5,865 bases of DNA from Saprospiraceae bacterium UBA7328 (lineage in GTDB: Bacteria; Bacteroidota; Bacteroidia; Chitinophagales; Saprospiraceae). The notes under the pieces were generated by a model, which was not told where the DNA came from, ran no database searches, and worked only from the letters and a program-made list of their open reading frames with translations. The stretch lies in assembly GCA_002471345.1 (NCBI GenBank), contig DKPS01000098.1:1-5865 (forward strand), written 5' to 3'. Positions 1 through 5,196 of this stretch are shown here, piece after piece. Every line of letters starts with the position of its first letter. Position 1 is the stretch's first letter. The translations under genes and the position numbers were made by a program.

Positions 1-516
1 TTTTGGTGGCGCATCAATGCGTGGTCTGAAATAGCGAGTTTAGTCTCTGCATTGATTCTTGCCAATGGTTTTTTATGGATTGAATGGGTGTACAAATTAG
101 GGTGGGTAGATGAATCAATATTTGAACTAGCCCATAGCTGGTATCACGATGATGTAGCTCTCATTAGAGCAACAATCATCTTATTTCTGTGCACGGCTAT
201 TAGCCTCATCGTCACCTTCGCTACTAAACCCGTCGATAATGAAACGTTGTTAGCCTTTTATAAAAAAGTTCGTCCAAAAGGATGGTGGGGGCCTATTGCG
301 GCCCAGTTGCCAGAACTGGAGAGCCGTAGCAATACACACGATTCATGGTTGGGCTTTGTTTTTGGTGTTATCTTTTTAAATAGTATTTTGTTTAGTGTTG
401 GTCATGCCGTTTTGGGAGCATATATGACCGCTCTAATTTTAATTCTTATAGGTACTATATTCGGTTGGCTTACTATGAAACTGGTAGCATCTGCCCAAAC
501 TCAAGAGCGATCATGA
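1..516 (+). CDS. Sodium:solute symporter (SSS family), C-terminal part
   Basis: The reading frame is open from the first base, so the gene starts upstream of the window and only the last 171 residues are seen. These SSS transporters use the sodium gradient to carry sugars or other small solutes across the inner membrane. The visible part begins with FWWRINAWSEIASLV and contains the linker TKPVDNETLLAFYKKVRP followed by GWWGP, a pattern I know from symporters of Bacteroidota sugar-use clusters. Hydrophobic stretches at about residues 11-31, 52-74, 116-138 and 142-164 of the visible part look like four membrane segments; the loop at 76-115 is hydrophilic. Its TGA stop overlaps the ATG of the next gene (ATGA), so the two are translationally coupled and probably share an operon. 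The coupling to an amino-sugar-phosphate deaminase suggests an amino sugar such as N-acetylgalactosamine or N-acetylglucosamine as cargo; that is inference. A TTG at position 52 is an internal codon, not a start. Confidence 0.88.
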   Translation, partial: FWWRINAWSEIASLVSALILANGFLWIEWVYKLGWVDESIFELAHSWYHDDVALIRATIILFLCTAISLIVTFATKPVDNETLLAFYKKVRPKGWWGPIAAQLPELESRSNTHDSWLGFVFGVIFLNSILFSVGHAVLGAYMTALILILIGTIFGWLTMKLVASAQTQERS

Positions 517-1199
517 ATATCCAATACTTTGATAATGCTGTTTCATTGAGCCACAAGGCAGCAGAGCTCGTCTTAATAGAAATTCAGCAAATGCCACAAG
601 CATTGATCTGCGCTGCTACTGGAAATTCTCCTTCAAAGCTATATCGAGAATTAGCGAATTATAGTGAACTACTAAAAGGAGTAAGAATAATACCATTGGA
701 TGAATGGATCGGTTTAGAGACTACTGAAGGAACATGTCACGCTTATATTGAACAACATATTCTGGAACCATGGATGATATCATCAGATAGATATTTTCAA
801 TTTTATACAGAAGTATCTGATATAGAAAAGGAATGTCAGCGTATTCAAACTTACCTAAAAAAAGAAGGACCCATTGATATCTGTATTCTCGGAATGGGAA
901 AGAATGGTCATCTTGGTTTTAACGAACCAGCTGAGGAATTGAAACTAAAATGTCATGTCGCCAAATTAGCTGATCAATCACAAGAACACAGTATGATTAA
1001 GAGCATCCACTCAAAACCAACAAAAGGATTGACACTTGGTATGAATGACATCCTATCAGCGAAAAAGATTATCGTCCTGGTGGTTGGAGAAGGTAAAAAG
1101 GAGAGTACAGAGCAATTGTTATCAGGAAGGATTTCTAACCAATATCCGGCTACCTGGTTATGGCATCATGGGAATGTGGAATGCCTGATCGTGAAATAA
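513..1199 (+). CDS. agaI: Galactosamine-6-phosphate isomerase/deaminase-like protein (NagB/AgaI family)
   Basis: A 228-residue cytosolic enzyme of the NagB/RpiA/SugarP-isomerase fold, expected to convert an amino-sugar 6-phosphate to a ketose 6-phosphate and ammonia. Visible landmarks are the phosphate-binding AATGNSP at residues 34-40, LDEW at 62-65 (the general-base Asp of NagB), GMGKNGHLGFNEP at 127-139 with the ring-opening His133 and Glu138, and GEGK at 192-195. The KNGH version of the active-site motif, the GTC-x5-QHI segment (73-83), the GLTLGMNDIL stretch (172-181) and the YPATWLWHHGN ending match what I remember of E. coli AgaI better than NagB, which has D-G-H and a longer C-terminus. 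The start is the ATG at 513, which overlaps the symporter stop; an upstream TTG at 465 lies inside the symporter and would add residues that do not fit the family. No strong Shine-Dalgarno is present, as expected for coupling and for Bacteroidota. The family is very secure; galactosamine versus glucosamine specificity, and hence the symbol, is tentative. Confidence 0.85.
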   Translation: MNIQYFDNAVSLSHKAAELVLIEIQQMPQALICAATGNSPSKLYRELANYSELLKGVRIIPLDEWIGLETTEGTCHAYIEQHILEPWMISSDRYFQFYTEVSDIEKECQRIQTYLKKEGPIDICILGMGKNGHLGFNEPAEELKLKCHVAKLADQSQEHSMIKSIHSKPTKGLTLGMNDILSAKKIIVLVVGEGKKESTEQLLSGRISNQYPATWLWHHGNVECLIVK

Positions 1200-1388
1200 G
1201 GGAAATGGAGTTACTTCTATACAGAGGACGAAATTCTCCCGAAAGCCTGCTATGATTGATATATCAATAATTACAGGTGATCCATCTTCTTTTACTTTAT
1301 TTATTTTACCAAGAAGAGTTATCGGTAATATATCACATCTGGTTATTTATATATAACTCTTTAGAAATCCATATTAACATAGGTAGAA

Positions 1389-1596
1389 ATGAAAGATTTT
1401 GAGAAGAATGATAATTCTATCAGAAATAGTATCATTAAATCCAGGGATTTAAATTGCTCAAATTTCTACCTAAAGGATCAGATATTGTCATGAATATTTT
1501 GACAACATTGAAGTAGAGATATTATATCAAAAACTAGACGTAAAAACAGGAGTAGAGCTAGAGTTAAAAGTGGTCAAATTCATAGATTACAAATAA
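1389..1596 (+). pseudogene. Possible frameshifted remnant of an unidentified gene
   Basis: Two open stretches in different frames abut. The first starts at ATG 1389 (MKDFEKNDNSIRNS...) and ends at TGA 1491-1493. The second is open from 1474 to TAA 1594-1596 and reads HEYFDNIEVEILYQK and then DVKTGVELELKVVKFIDYK. They overlap at 1474-1490, so one single-base indel there would join them into a chain of about 68 residues. The second piece has the alternating hydrophobic/charged pattern of real beta-strand protein rather than random AT-rich translation. I do not recognise a family. The alternative is chance: frames of 30 to 40 codons are common in AT-rich DNA, and no ribosome binding site supports the start. 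Confidence 0.27.
1407..1436. repeat. Inverted repeat, AATGATA/TATCATT hairpin
   Basis: AATGATA (1407-1413) and TATCATT (1430-1436) are perfect reverse complements. Inside them CTAT (1417-1420) can pair with ATAG (1426-1429), leaving the loop CAGAA and a three-base bulge, so the whole is an 11-bp stem with one bulge. There is no T-run after it and the stem is AT-only apart from a few G-C pairs, so it is a poor terminator. Its role is unknown and it may be chance. Confidence 0.4.
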
Positions 1597-1724
1597 AGAG
1601 CCTTATATGAAATGTATAGGGTATGATGGTAGGGATCAAAGAGATGTACTTCATTCTTAGGGCTTACGATTGTATCTTTTAAAAGGAATGTCTCACAATT
1701 GAAAAGGAGCGAGTCAGGTTTCAT
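1587..1724 (-). other. 45-codon minus-strand open frame, doubtful gene
   Basis: Starting at ATG 1722-1724 the minus strand encodes 45 residues (MKPDSLLFNCETFLLKDTIV, then a segment with FDPYHHTLYISY) and stops at TAA 1587-1589. The frame stays open for about a dozen further codons upstream of the ATG. It lies downstream of, and on the same strand as, the NHL gene. I recognise no family, and no clear ribosome binding site is visible. Its last bases overlap the plus-strand remnant, so at most one of the two is real at that point. It could be a small protein, a fragment of a decayed gene, or chance. Confidence 0.2.
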
Positions 1725-1750
1725 ACCCCTATGGAATAAAACATGAAACC
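1717..1750. repeat. Inverted repeat GGTTTCAT/ATGAAACC
   Basis: The 8-bp arms GGTTTCAT (1717-1724) and ATGAAACC (1743-1750) are perfect reverse complements separated by 18 bases. The repeat lies 45 bp past the stop of the minus-strand NHL gene and could form a weak stem in its 3' untranslated RNA. No T-run follows on either strand, so a standard intrinsic terminator is not supported. The left arm also covers the ATG of the doubtful 45-codon frame on the minus strand. Confidence 0.4.
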
Positions 1751-1794
1751 GAAAGCCAAAAATCTATAAATATGGAAAGAATAAGAGTCTGCTT

Positions 1795-2754
1795 TTAGTT
1801 CTGTCTATTTTCCACAAGAAGAGGTTCCTTCTTCATACCCAAAACCCCAAGAGTCAGCATGATTAAACCTAATAAAATAAGACCCCATTGACCCATTGTA
1901 GGTATAGGAATTGCAGCAGGCGTTATTTTTCTGATAAGGTGATTGCCCAGATCCGTCACATACACATTACGAGCAGCATCGGTAGCCACTCCGTAAGGGA
2001 GATTAAAACTGGCAGCGGTTCCATTTGCATTTACAGCACCCACAGTTCCTGCCATACCAGCTAAAGTGGTGACATCACCAGTAGGCGTTATTTTTCTGAT
2101 AAGGGCATTGCTTCGATCCGCCACATACACATTACCAGCATCATCAGTAGTCACTCCGAAAGGATTAGTAAAACTGGCAGCTGTCCCGGTTCCATTTACA
2201 GCACCCACAGTTCCTGCCATACCAGCTAAAGTGGTGACATCACCAGCAGGCGTTATTTTTCTGATAAGGTGATTGCCAAAATCTGCCACATACACATTAC
2301 CAGCAGCATCGGTAGCCACTCCGTAAGGGCCATTAAAACTGGCACCGGTTCCTGTTCCATTTACAGCACCCGAAGTTCCTGCCATCCCAGCCAAAGTCGT
2401 GACAACACCAGCAGGCGTTATTTTTCTGATAAGGTGATTGCCAAAATCCGCCACATACACATTACCAGCAGCATCGGTAGCCACTCCTAGAGGGCTACTA
2501 AAACTGGCATCGGTTCCGGTTCCATTTATAGCACCCGAAGTTCCTGCCATCCCAGCCAAAGTCGTGACATCTTGGGACTTTAGTGAAGTTGGGAAAAAAA
2601 CAAAAGATGCGAAAATTAGCGAGAAGAGTAATAAGCGAGGTTTTATTTTGCTCACATTTTGAGATATTATTCGTGGTATTCTTTCTCTTTTAAAAGATAT
2701 ACGTGATTGAGAATTTTCTGTTATCGGGCTTTTTTGAAAATATGGGATTTTCAT
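1795..2754 (-). CDS. Secreted NHL-repeat protein with IPTL-CTERM-like tail
   Basis: A 319-residue exported protein if ATG 2754 is the start. Residues about 35-61 form a signal-peptide-like block (KIKPR, then LLLFSLIFASFVFFPTSL, then KSQ). Four tandem 55-residue NHL repeats follow at 63-117, 118-172, 173-227 and 228-282, each reading VTTLAGMAGT...P-x-GVATDAAGNVYVAD-x-GNHLIRKITP. NHL repeats are beta-propeller blades that usually bind protein or carbohydrate; the target here is unknown. The tail at 283-319 has PIPTMGQWG, a hydrophobic helix (LILLGLIMLTLGVLG) and MKK, the layout of IPTL-CTERM sorting signals. Only four blades are present where NHL propellers commonly have six. In the last repeat the conserved GNVYVAD has become RNVYVTD. 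Start choice is uncertain: a TTG at 2778 overlaps a promoter-like element and is unlikely, ATG 2754 gives an unusually long N-terminal region of about 35 residues, and GTG 2655 would give a normal signal peptide (286 residues). The gene stands alone between two gaps. Confidence 0.85.
   Translation of the reverse strand: MKIPYFQKSPITENSQSRISFKRERIPRIISQNVSKIKPRLLLFSLIFASFVFFPTSLKSQDVTTLAGMAGTSGAINGTGTDASFSSPLGVATDAAGNVYVADFGNHLIRKITPAGVVTTLAGMAGTSGAVNGTGTGASFNGPYGVATDAAGNVYVADFGNHLIRKITPAGDVTTLAGMAGTVGAVNGTGTAASFTNPFGVTTDDAGNVYVADRSNALIRKITPTGDVTTLAGMAGTVGAVNANGTAASFNLPYGVATDAARNVYVTDLGNHLIRKITPAAIPIPTMGQWGLILLGLIMLTLGVLGMKKEPLLVENRQN
1909..2568 (-). repeat. Four-copy 165-bp tandem repeat encoding the NHL blades
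   Basis: Units lie at 2404-2568, 2239-2403, 2074-2238 and 1909-2073, numbered 1 to 4 in coding direction. The period is exactly 165 bp: the string CGTTATTTTTCTGATAAG recurs on the plus strand at 1921, 2086, 2251 and 2416. By hand count, adjacent units share about 49/55, 44/55 and 40/55 residues going from N- to C-terminus, so units 1 and 2 are the most recently copied or converted pair. The in-frame period lets the array grow or shrink by recombination without breaking the gene. Confidence 0.95.
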
Positions 2755-2775
2755 TGTCTGTTGATCATAAATCTT

Positions 2776-2783
2776 CAAATGTA
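2776..2783 (-). promoter_or_regulatory. Possible Bacteroidota -7 element (TACATTTG) of the NHL gene
   Basis: On the minus strand TACATTTG fits the Bacteroidota -7 consensus TAnnTTTG and lies about 20 bp upstream of ATG 2754, which would leave a very short 5' leader. I could not find a TTG at the usual -33 spacing, so support is partial. It argues against the TTG at 2778 as the start codon. A second, weaker candidate (TATCTTTT, near 2690-2698) would suit the downstream GTG 2655. Confidence 0.3.
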
Positions 2784-2949
2784 GATTTAATTTAATTCGT
2801 TTCTAAAACTCAAATATATAGAGTACATTAAATAATTTCGAATATTATATTTATTCATAGGATAAATACCCAAATTCATAATAATCAGTGATTTATGAAA
2901 TTTATTTTACTAGAAACCTATGCAAGATTCGTCATCAATTTTGATGTTT

Positions 2950-3174
2950 TCAGGGCTGTTTAAGATGCTTTGATAATAGCCTCTTTTCACCTATTTTGAA
3001 ATCTATTTGACTCACTTCACCTAAGGTTAGGTGACAGTCTTTGGATTTTACATCTCTATCGTCGAGTGATCGAATGACACTCATAACCTCAGTAATAATG
3101 TCAGCTTTTTAAGTTTCATCATAGAGGCTTGGCGGAGACCAGTCTTGATAAGCTCTATCATATGAAAATCCTAA
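2950..3174 (-). pseudogene. Possible remnant of an unidentified gene with internal stop
   Basis: One minus-strand frame reads LGFSYDRAYQDWSPPSLYDET (3174-3112), a TAA (3111-3109), then KADIITEVMSVIRSLDDR and on to SKHLKQP, ending at TGA 2952-2950. Apart from the single TAA this is about 73 codons of protein-like composition. If the downstream half is used alone, an ATG at 3084 gives a 44-residue protein (MSVIRSLDDRDVKSKDC...). Another short frame, ATG 3161 to TGA 3081, ends in an ATGA overlap with that ATG (MIELIKTGLRQ...). I recognise no family. It lies on the same strand as, and downstream of, the LytTR operon. It could be the 3' end of a decayed gene, a small real protein, or chance. Confidence 0.3.
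3017..3034. repeat. Near-perfect palindrome TCACCTAAggTTAGGTGA
   Basis: Two 8-bp arms are perfect reverse complements around a two-base centre (GG). This is the form of an operator for a dimeric DNA-binding protein rather than an RNA hairpin, since the two-base loop cannot fold without opening the stem. It falls inside the candidate gene remnant, so it may simply be coding coincidence. No second copy was noticed in the window. Confidence 0.45.
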
Positions 3175-3237
3175 TCAATTGATGTTTAGAAGCATTGGCC
3201 AAAGTATTCCGCTTTTACCTAAATCAATCAATAGACT

Positions 3238-3933
3238 TTATAAATTTTCAAATACGGCCGAAGCATTTGCCTTATAAGTCCGACCAATTCTGAATTTCTT
3301 AGAGTTTATCTCAACTTCGTTACCAGTATAGGACTCAATATGATTTTTTGATACTGCAGTCGATTTGTGTATACGAACTAAATGAGCATCTGGAAAGGAG
3401 GTTATAAACTTATTGAGTTGATATTTTGTGATATAGCTATTGTCAGTTGTATGGATTCTGATATAATCTTTTATACTTTCTACCATGGTGATGTGCTGTA
3501 AACAGATTTTGACATTGGCTCTATCTACTCTGAAGTAGCTGTATGACAATTGATGAGGAGCAGCATTATTAGATTGATCCTCAGTATTGATTAATTTTTG
3601 AGCGGCTCTGAGAAACCTTTGAAACGAAATAGGTTTGAGTAAGTAGTCAACTACATTTAGATCAAATGCCTCCACTGCATACTCATTATATGCTGTAGTA
3701 AGGATAATTTTTGGTGGTTGAGTAAGCGTCTTAATAAAATCCAGACCTTGAAGTTTTGGTAAATGGATATCCAAGAAAATCACATCAGTATCACTGCCTA
3801 ATCCTTCTAATGCATAGATTGCATCCGTATAGACATGCTTCAATTCTAAAAAGGGTACTTCACTAATGTAGTCACTGAGTACTTCAGCAGCCAAAGGTTC
3901 GTCTTCTACAATAATGCATTTAAGCTTGTCCAT
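3238..3933 (-). CDS. LytTR-family response regulator
   Basis: A 231-residue cytosolic transcription regulator of the LytR/AlgR type. The receiver domain covers about residues 1-120: acidic cluster E10-D11-E12, phospho-acceptor Asp55 in VIFLDIHLP, Thr79/Thr80 in IILTTAY, and the conserved Lys100-Pro101 in YLLKPI. A short linker (about 116-130) leads to a LytTR DNA-binding domain at about 131-231, with the typical segments ITMVESIKDYIRIHT, LVRIHKSTAVSKNHI and KKFRIGRTY. LytTR domains bind direct repeats upstream of promoters. The start is ATG 3933, 14 bp inside the kinase gene, so it is translationally coupled to its cognate kinase and co-transcribed. All key residues are present, so it should be functional. 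Which genes it controls is not shown by the sequence. Confidence 0.95.
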   Translation of the reverse strand: MDKLKCIIVEDEPLAAEVLSDYISEVPFLELKHVYTDAIYALEGLGSDTDVIFLDIHLPKLQGLDFIKTLTQPPKIILTTAYNEYAVEAFDLNVVDYLLKPISFQRFLRAAQKLINTEDQSNNAAPHQLSYSYFRVDRANVKICLQHITMVESIKDYIRIHTTDNSYITKYQLNKFITSFPDAHLVRIHKSTAVSKNHIESYTGNEVEINSKKFRIGRTYKANASAVFENL

Positions 3934-4981
3934 TTTGCCTGTTGAGGTTGATTTTCATTTTGATAGAAAAGATACCATCATCTCTACTAATTTCAAATGA
4001 ATGCTTATCAGGATAGATTAATTCCAGTTGTCTTCTCACATTAGCAATACCTATTCCTTCGAATTCCTTATTACCTTGATCAATTTCAAATGTGTTTCTA
4101 ATAGAGAAATTGAGATTGCCTTGGTCTAACTTCAACTTTATGTCTATTTCGCTTTCAAATCTTGAATTCCCGACTCCATGTTTGAATGCATTTTCGACTA
4201 AAGGCAATAGAATCATAGGAGCAACTAATTGGGAAGGGTTGTCCATTTCATATTGATCTAAAAGCCTCAATTTTTTATTAAATCTGATTTTTTCTAACTG
4301 AATATAGTCTTTAATGATTTTCACTTCAGATGCTATTGAGATCCGCTTTGAGCTACATTCATAAAGCATAAATCTGAGTATATCAGAAAGATGTAAGATA
4401 GCCTCACTTGTATTTGGAGAATTCTTGCGAGCTAATGCATAAATATTGTTGAGAGTATTAAAAAGAAAATGAGGATTAGTTTGTGCTTTGAGATATCTTA
4501 ATTCTGATTCTAATTTTTGATGTAGAAGTTCTTTTTCTCTATGCTGTGATTGTATTTTATTATTGATGAGTTGTATTGTAGATAAAAGAGCAATTGGGGG
4601 TACAACATCTACCATAGAATACAATATTCTCTTTGGTTCTAAAGTGAAATAATGGGGAAACTCATCATACATCAGTGGATAGGCTACATAGTAGATTTGC
4701 AGTCTATATAGGATTACAATAATTAATAGTCCAATAATTGAAATTAAGGTGCCTTTTACATTTTTCGCTTTCAAAAAGAAGTTGGGTACTATCCATAATA
4801 TGAAGCCGTATGCAGCTATTGTCTTGAGCGGGAGCATACCTATTTCATTGAGCCAATATCTGCCAAATCTGATCATAGGAGGATATGTCATGTCTGTAGT
4901 AGAAGCGAATGCAGTACTAATCAATGCAAAAATCAGAGTATAACTGATCCAGAATAGAATATGAATTCCTACTTTTTTCAT
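3920..4981 (-). CDS. Membrane sensor histidine kinase, LytS/YehU-like (His_kinase family)
   Basis: A 353-residue inner-membrane kinase, partner of the LytTR regulator encoded just downstream with a 14-bp overlap. Four hydrophobic segments at about residues 5-27, 49-69, 78-100 and 119-139 form the sensor; there is no recognisable ligand domain. A short coiled coil (about 142-166) leads to the phospho-acceptor motif KAQTNPHFLFNTLNNI with His171. The ATP-binding domain shows the N-box LLPLVENAFKHGV (258-270, Asn264) and the G-box FEGIGIANVRRQLELIYP (307-324). This is the atypical kinase group (PF06580 plus HATPase_c) that Bacteroidota usually pair with LytTR regulators. The start at ATG 4981 gives an N-terminus MKKVGIHILFW that runs straight into the first membrane helix, normal for the family. 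The signal it senses is unknown. The promoter should lie in the 4982-5196 divergent region, but no clear -7/-33 pair was found. Confidence 0.94.
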   Translation of the reverse strand: MKKVGIHILFWISYTLIFALISTAFASTTDMTYPPMIRFGRYWLNEIGMLPLKTIAAYGFILWIVPNFFLKAKNVKGTLISIIGLLIIVILYRLQIYYVAYPLMYDEFPHYFTLEPKRILYSMVDVVPPIALLSTIQLINNKIQSQHREKELLHQKLESELRYLKAQTNPHFLFNTLNNIYALARKNSPNTSEAILHLSDILRFMLYECSSKRISIASEVKIIKDYIQLEKIRFNKKLRLLDQYEMDNPSQLVAPMILLPLVENAFKHGVGNSRFESEIDIKLKLDQGNLNFSIRNTFEIDQGNKEFEGIGIANVRRQLELIYPDKHSFEISRDDGIFSIKMKINLNRQNGQA

Positions 4982-5196
4982 TATTCAATTGTAAACTCAA
5001 TAATAGCTCATTTTCATCTTTGTCGAATTCTAATTCCTTATTCAAATTACCAATGAAGATGAACGGTATGAATATAAAGACAAGTGTTACTCATATTAGA
5101 TGAGAAGTCGTTGTCTTTTTAATCCAAACAGATGTCTATTTTATATAATGGGAAAAATGAGAAGTGCATAATTTCCCATTTCATCTAATGTATGTA
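4982..5196. promoter_or_regulatory. Divergent intergenic region between the kinase and the FG-GAP gene
   Basis: These 215 bases must hold the promoters of the minus-strand kinase operon and the plus-strand FG-GAP gene. No convincing TTG/TAnnTTTG pair was found for either. The region carries a two-part inverted repeat (5095-5189), a 9-bp direct repeat ATGAGAAGT (5100-5108 and 5157-5165), and a minus-strand open frame (4917-5090) that runs into the kinase gene. Two GTT-centred motifs, at 5086 and 5110, loosely recall LytTR-type half-sites, but their spacing of 24 is not the usual 21 to 22. Confidence 0.5.
5095..5189. repeat. Split inverted repeat upstream of the FG-GAP gene
   Basis: An uninterrupted 18-base right arm, TTTCCCATTTCATCTAAT (5172-5189), is complementary to two separate left pieces in the correct nested order: ATTAGATGA (5095-5103) pairs with its outer half and AATGGGAAA (5147-5155) with its inner half. 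Each half is a perfect 9-bp match. The left pieces are 43 bases apart and the inner loop is 16 bases. The right arm ends 7 bases before the ATG at 5197, so the folded RNA would occupy the ribosome-loading region. Confidence 0.6.

Larger units (their letters stand above)
1200..1794. other. Gap without a convincing intact gene, between convergent genes
   Basis: About 595 AT-rich bases separate the plus-strand deaminase from the minus-strand NHL gene, whose 3' ends face each other. No tRNA, insertion-sequence end or classical terminator (GC stem plus T-run) could be seen. The gap is not featureless: two adjacent plus-strand open frames look like one frameshifted gene (1389-1596), a 45-codon open frame lies on the minus strand (1587-1724), and there are inverted repeats at 1407-1436 and 1717-1750. 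A 34-codon plus-strand frame beginning at ATG 1252 looks like chance. The length and the broken frames suggest decayed gene material rather than a regulatory region. Confidence 0.6.
2784..3237. other. Gap with probable decayed gene material
   Basis: No intact gene was found between the NHL gene and the response regulator. The part nearest the NHL gene (2784-2940) is very AT-rich and probably holds its promoter. The middle part, 2950-3174, carries open minus-strand frames that look like the end of a broken gene, including a near-perfect palindrome at 3017-3034. No classical terminator was seen after the response regulator stop at 3238. No tRNA or mobile-element end was found. Confidence 0.55.

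Noticed and set aside
465..512. Upstream TTG start for the deaminase
   Set aside because: The extra 16 residues lie in another frame over the symporter gene and do not resemble the family; the ATG at 513 in the ATGA overlap fits length and coupling.
1252..1356. 34-codon plus-strand frame
   Set aside because: Short, no ribosome binding site and no family features; expected by chance in AT-rich DNA.
1717..1750. Intrinsic terminator of the NHL gene
   Set aside because: The stem is short, the loop is 18 bases and no T-run follows on either strand.
1909..2568. CRISPR-like periodic repeats
   Set aside because: The 165-bp period is in frame, there are no short repeat/unique spacer units, and the translation is a known repeat family.
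2066..2662. Plus-strand open frames across the NHL repeats
   Set aside because: They recur with the 165-bp period of the tandem array and are antisense shadows of the NHL repeats, which carry the clear family signature on the minus strand.
4749..4943. 64-codon plus-strand frame
   Set aside because: It is antisense to the membrane part of the histidine kinase and has no features of its own.
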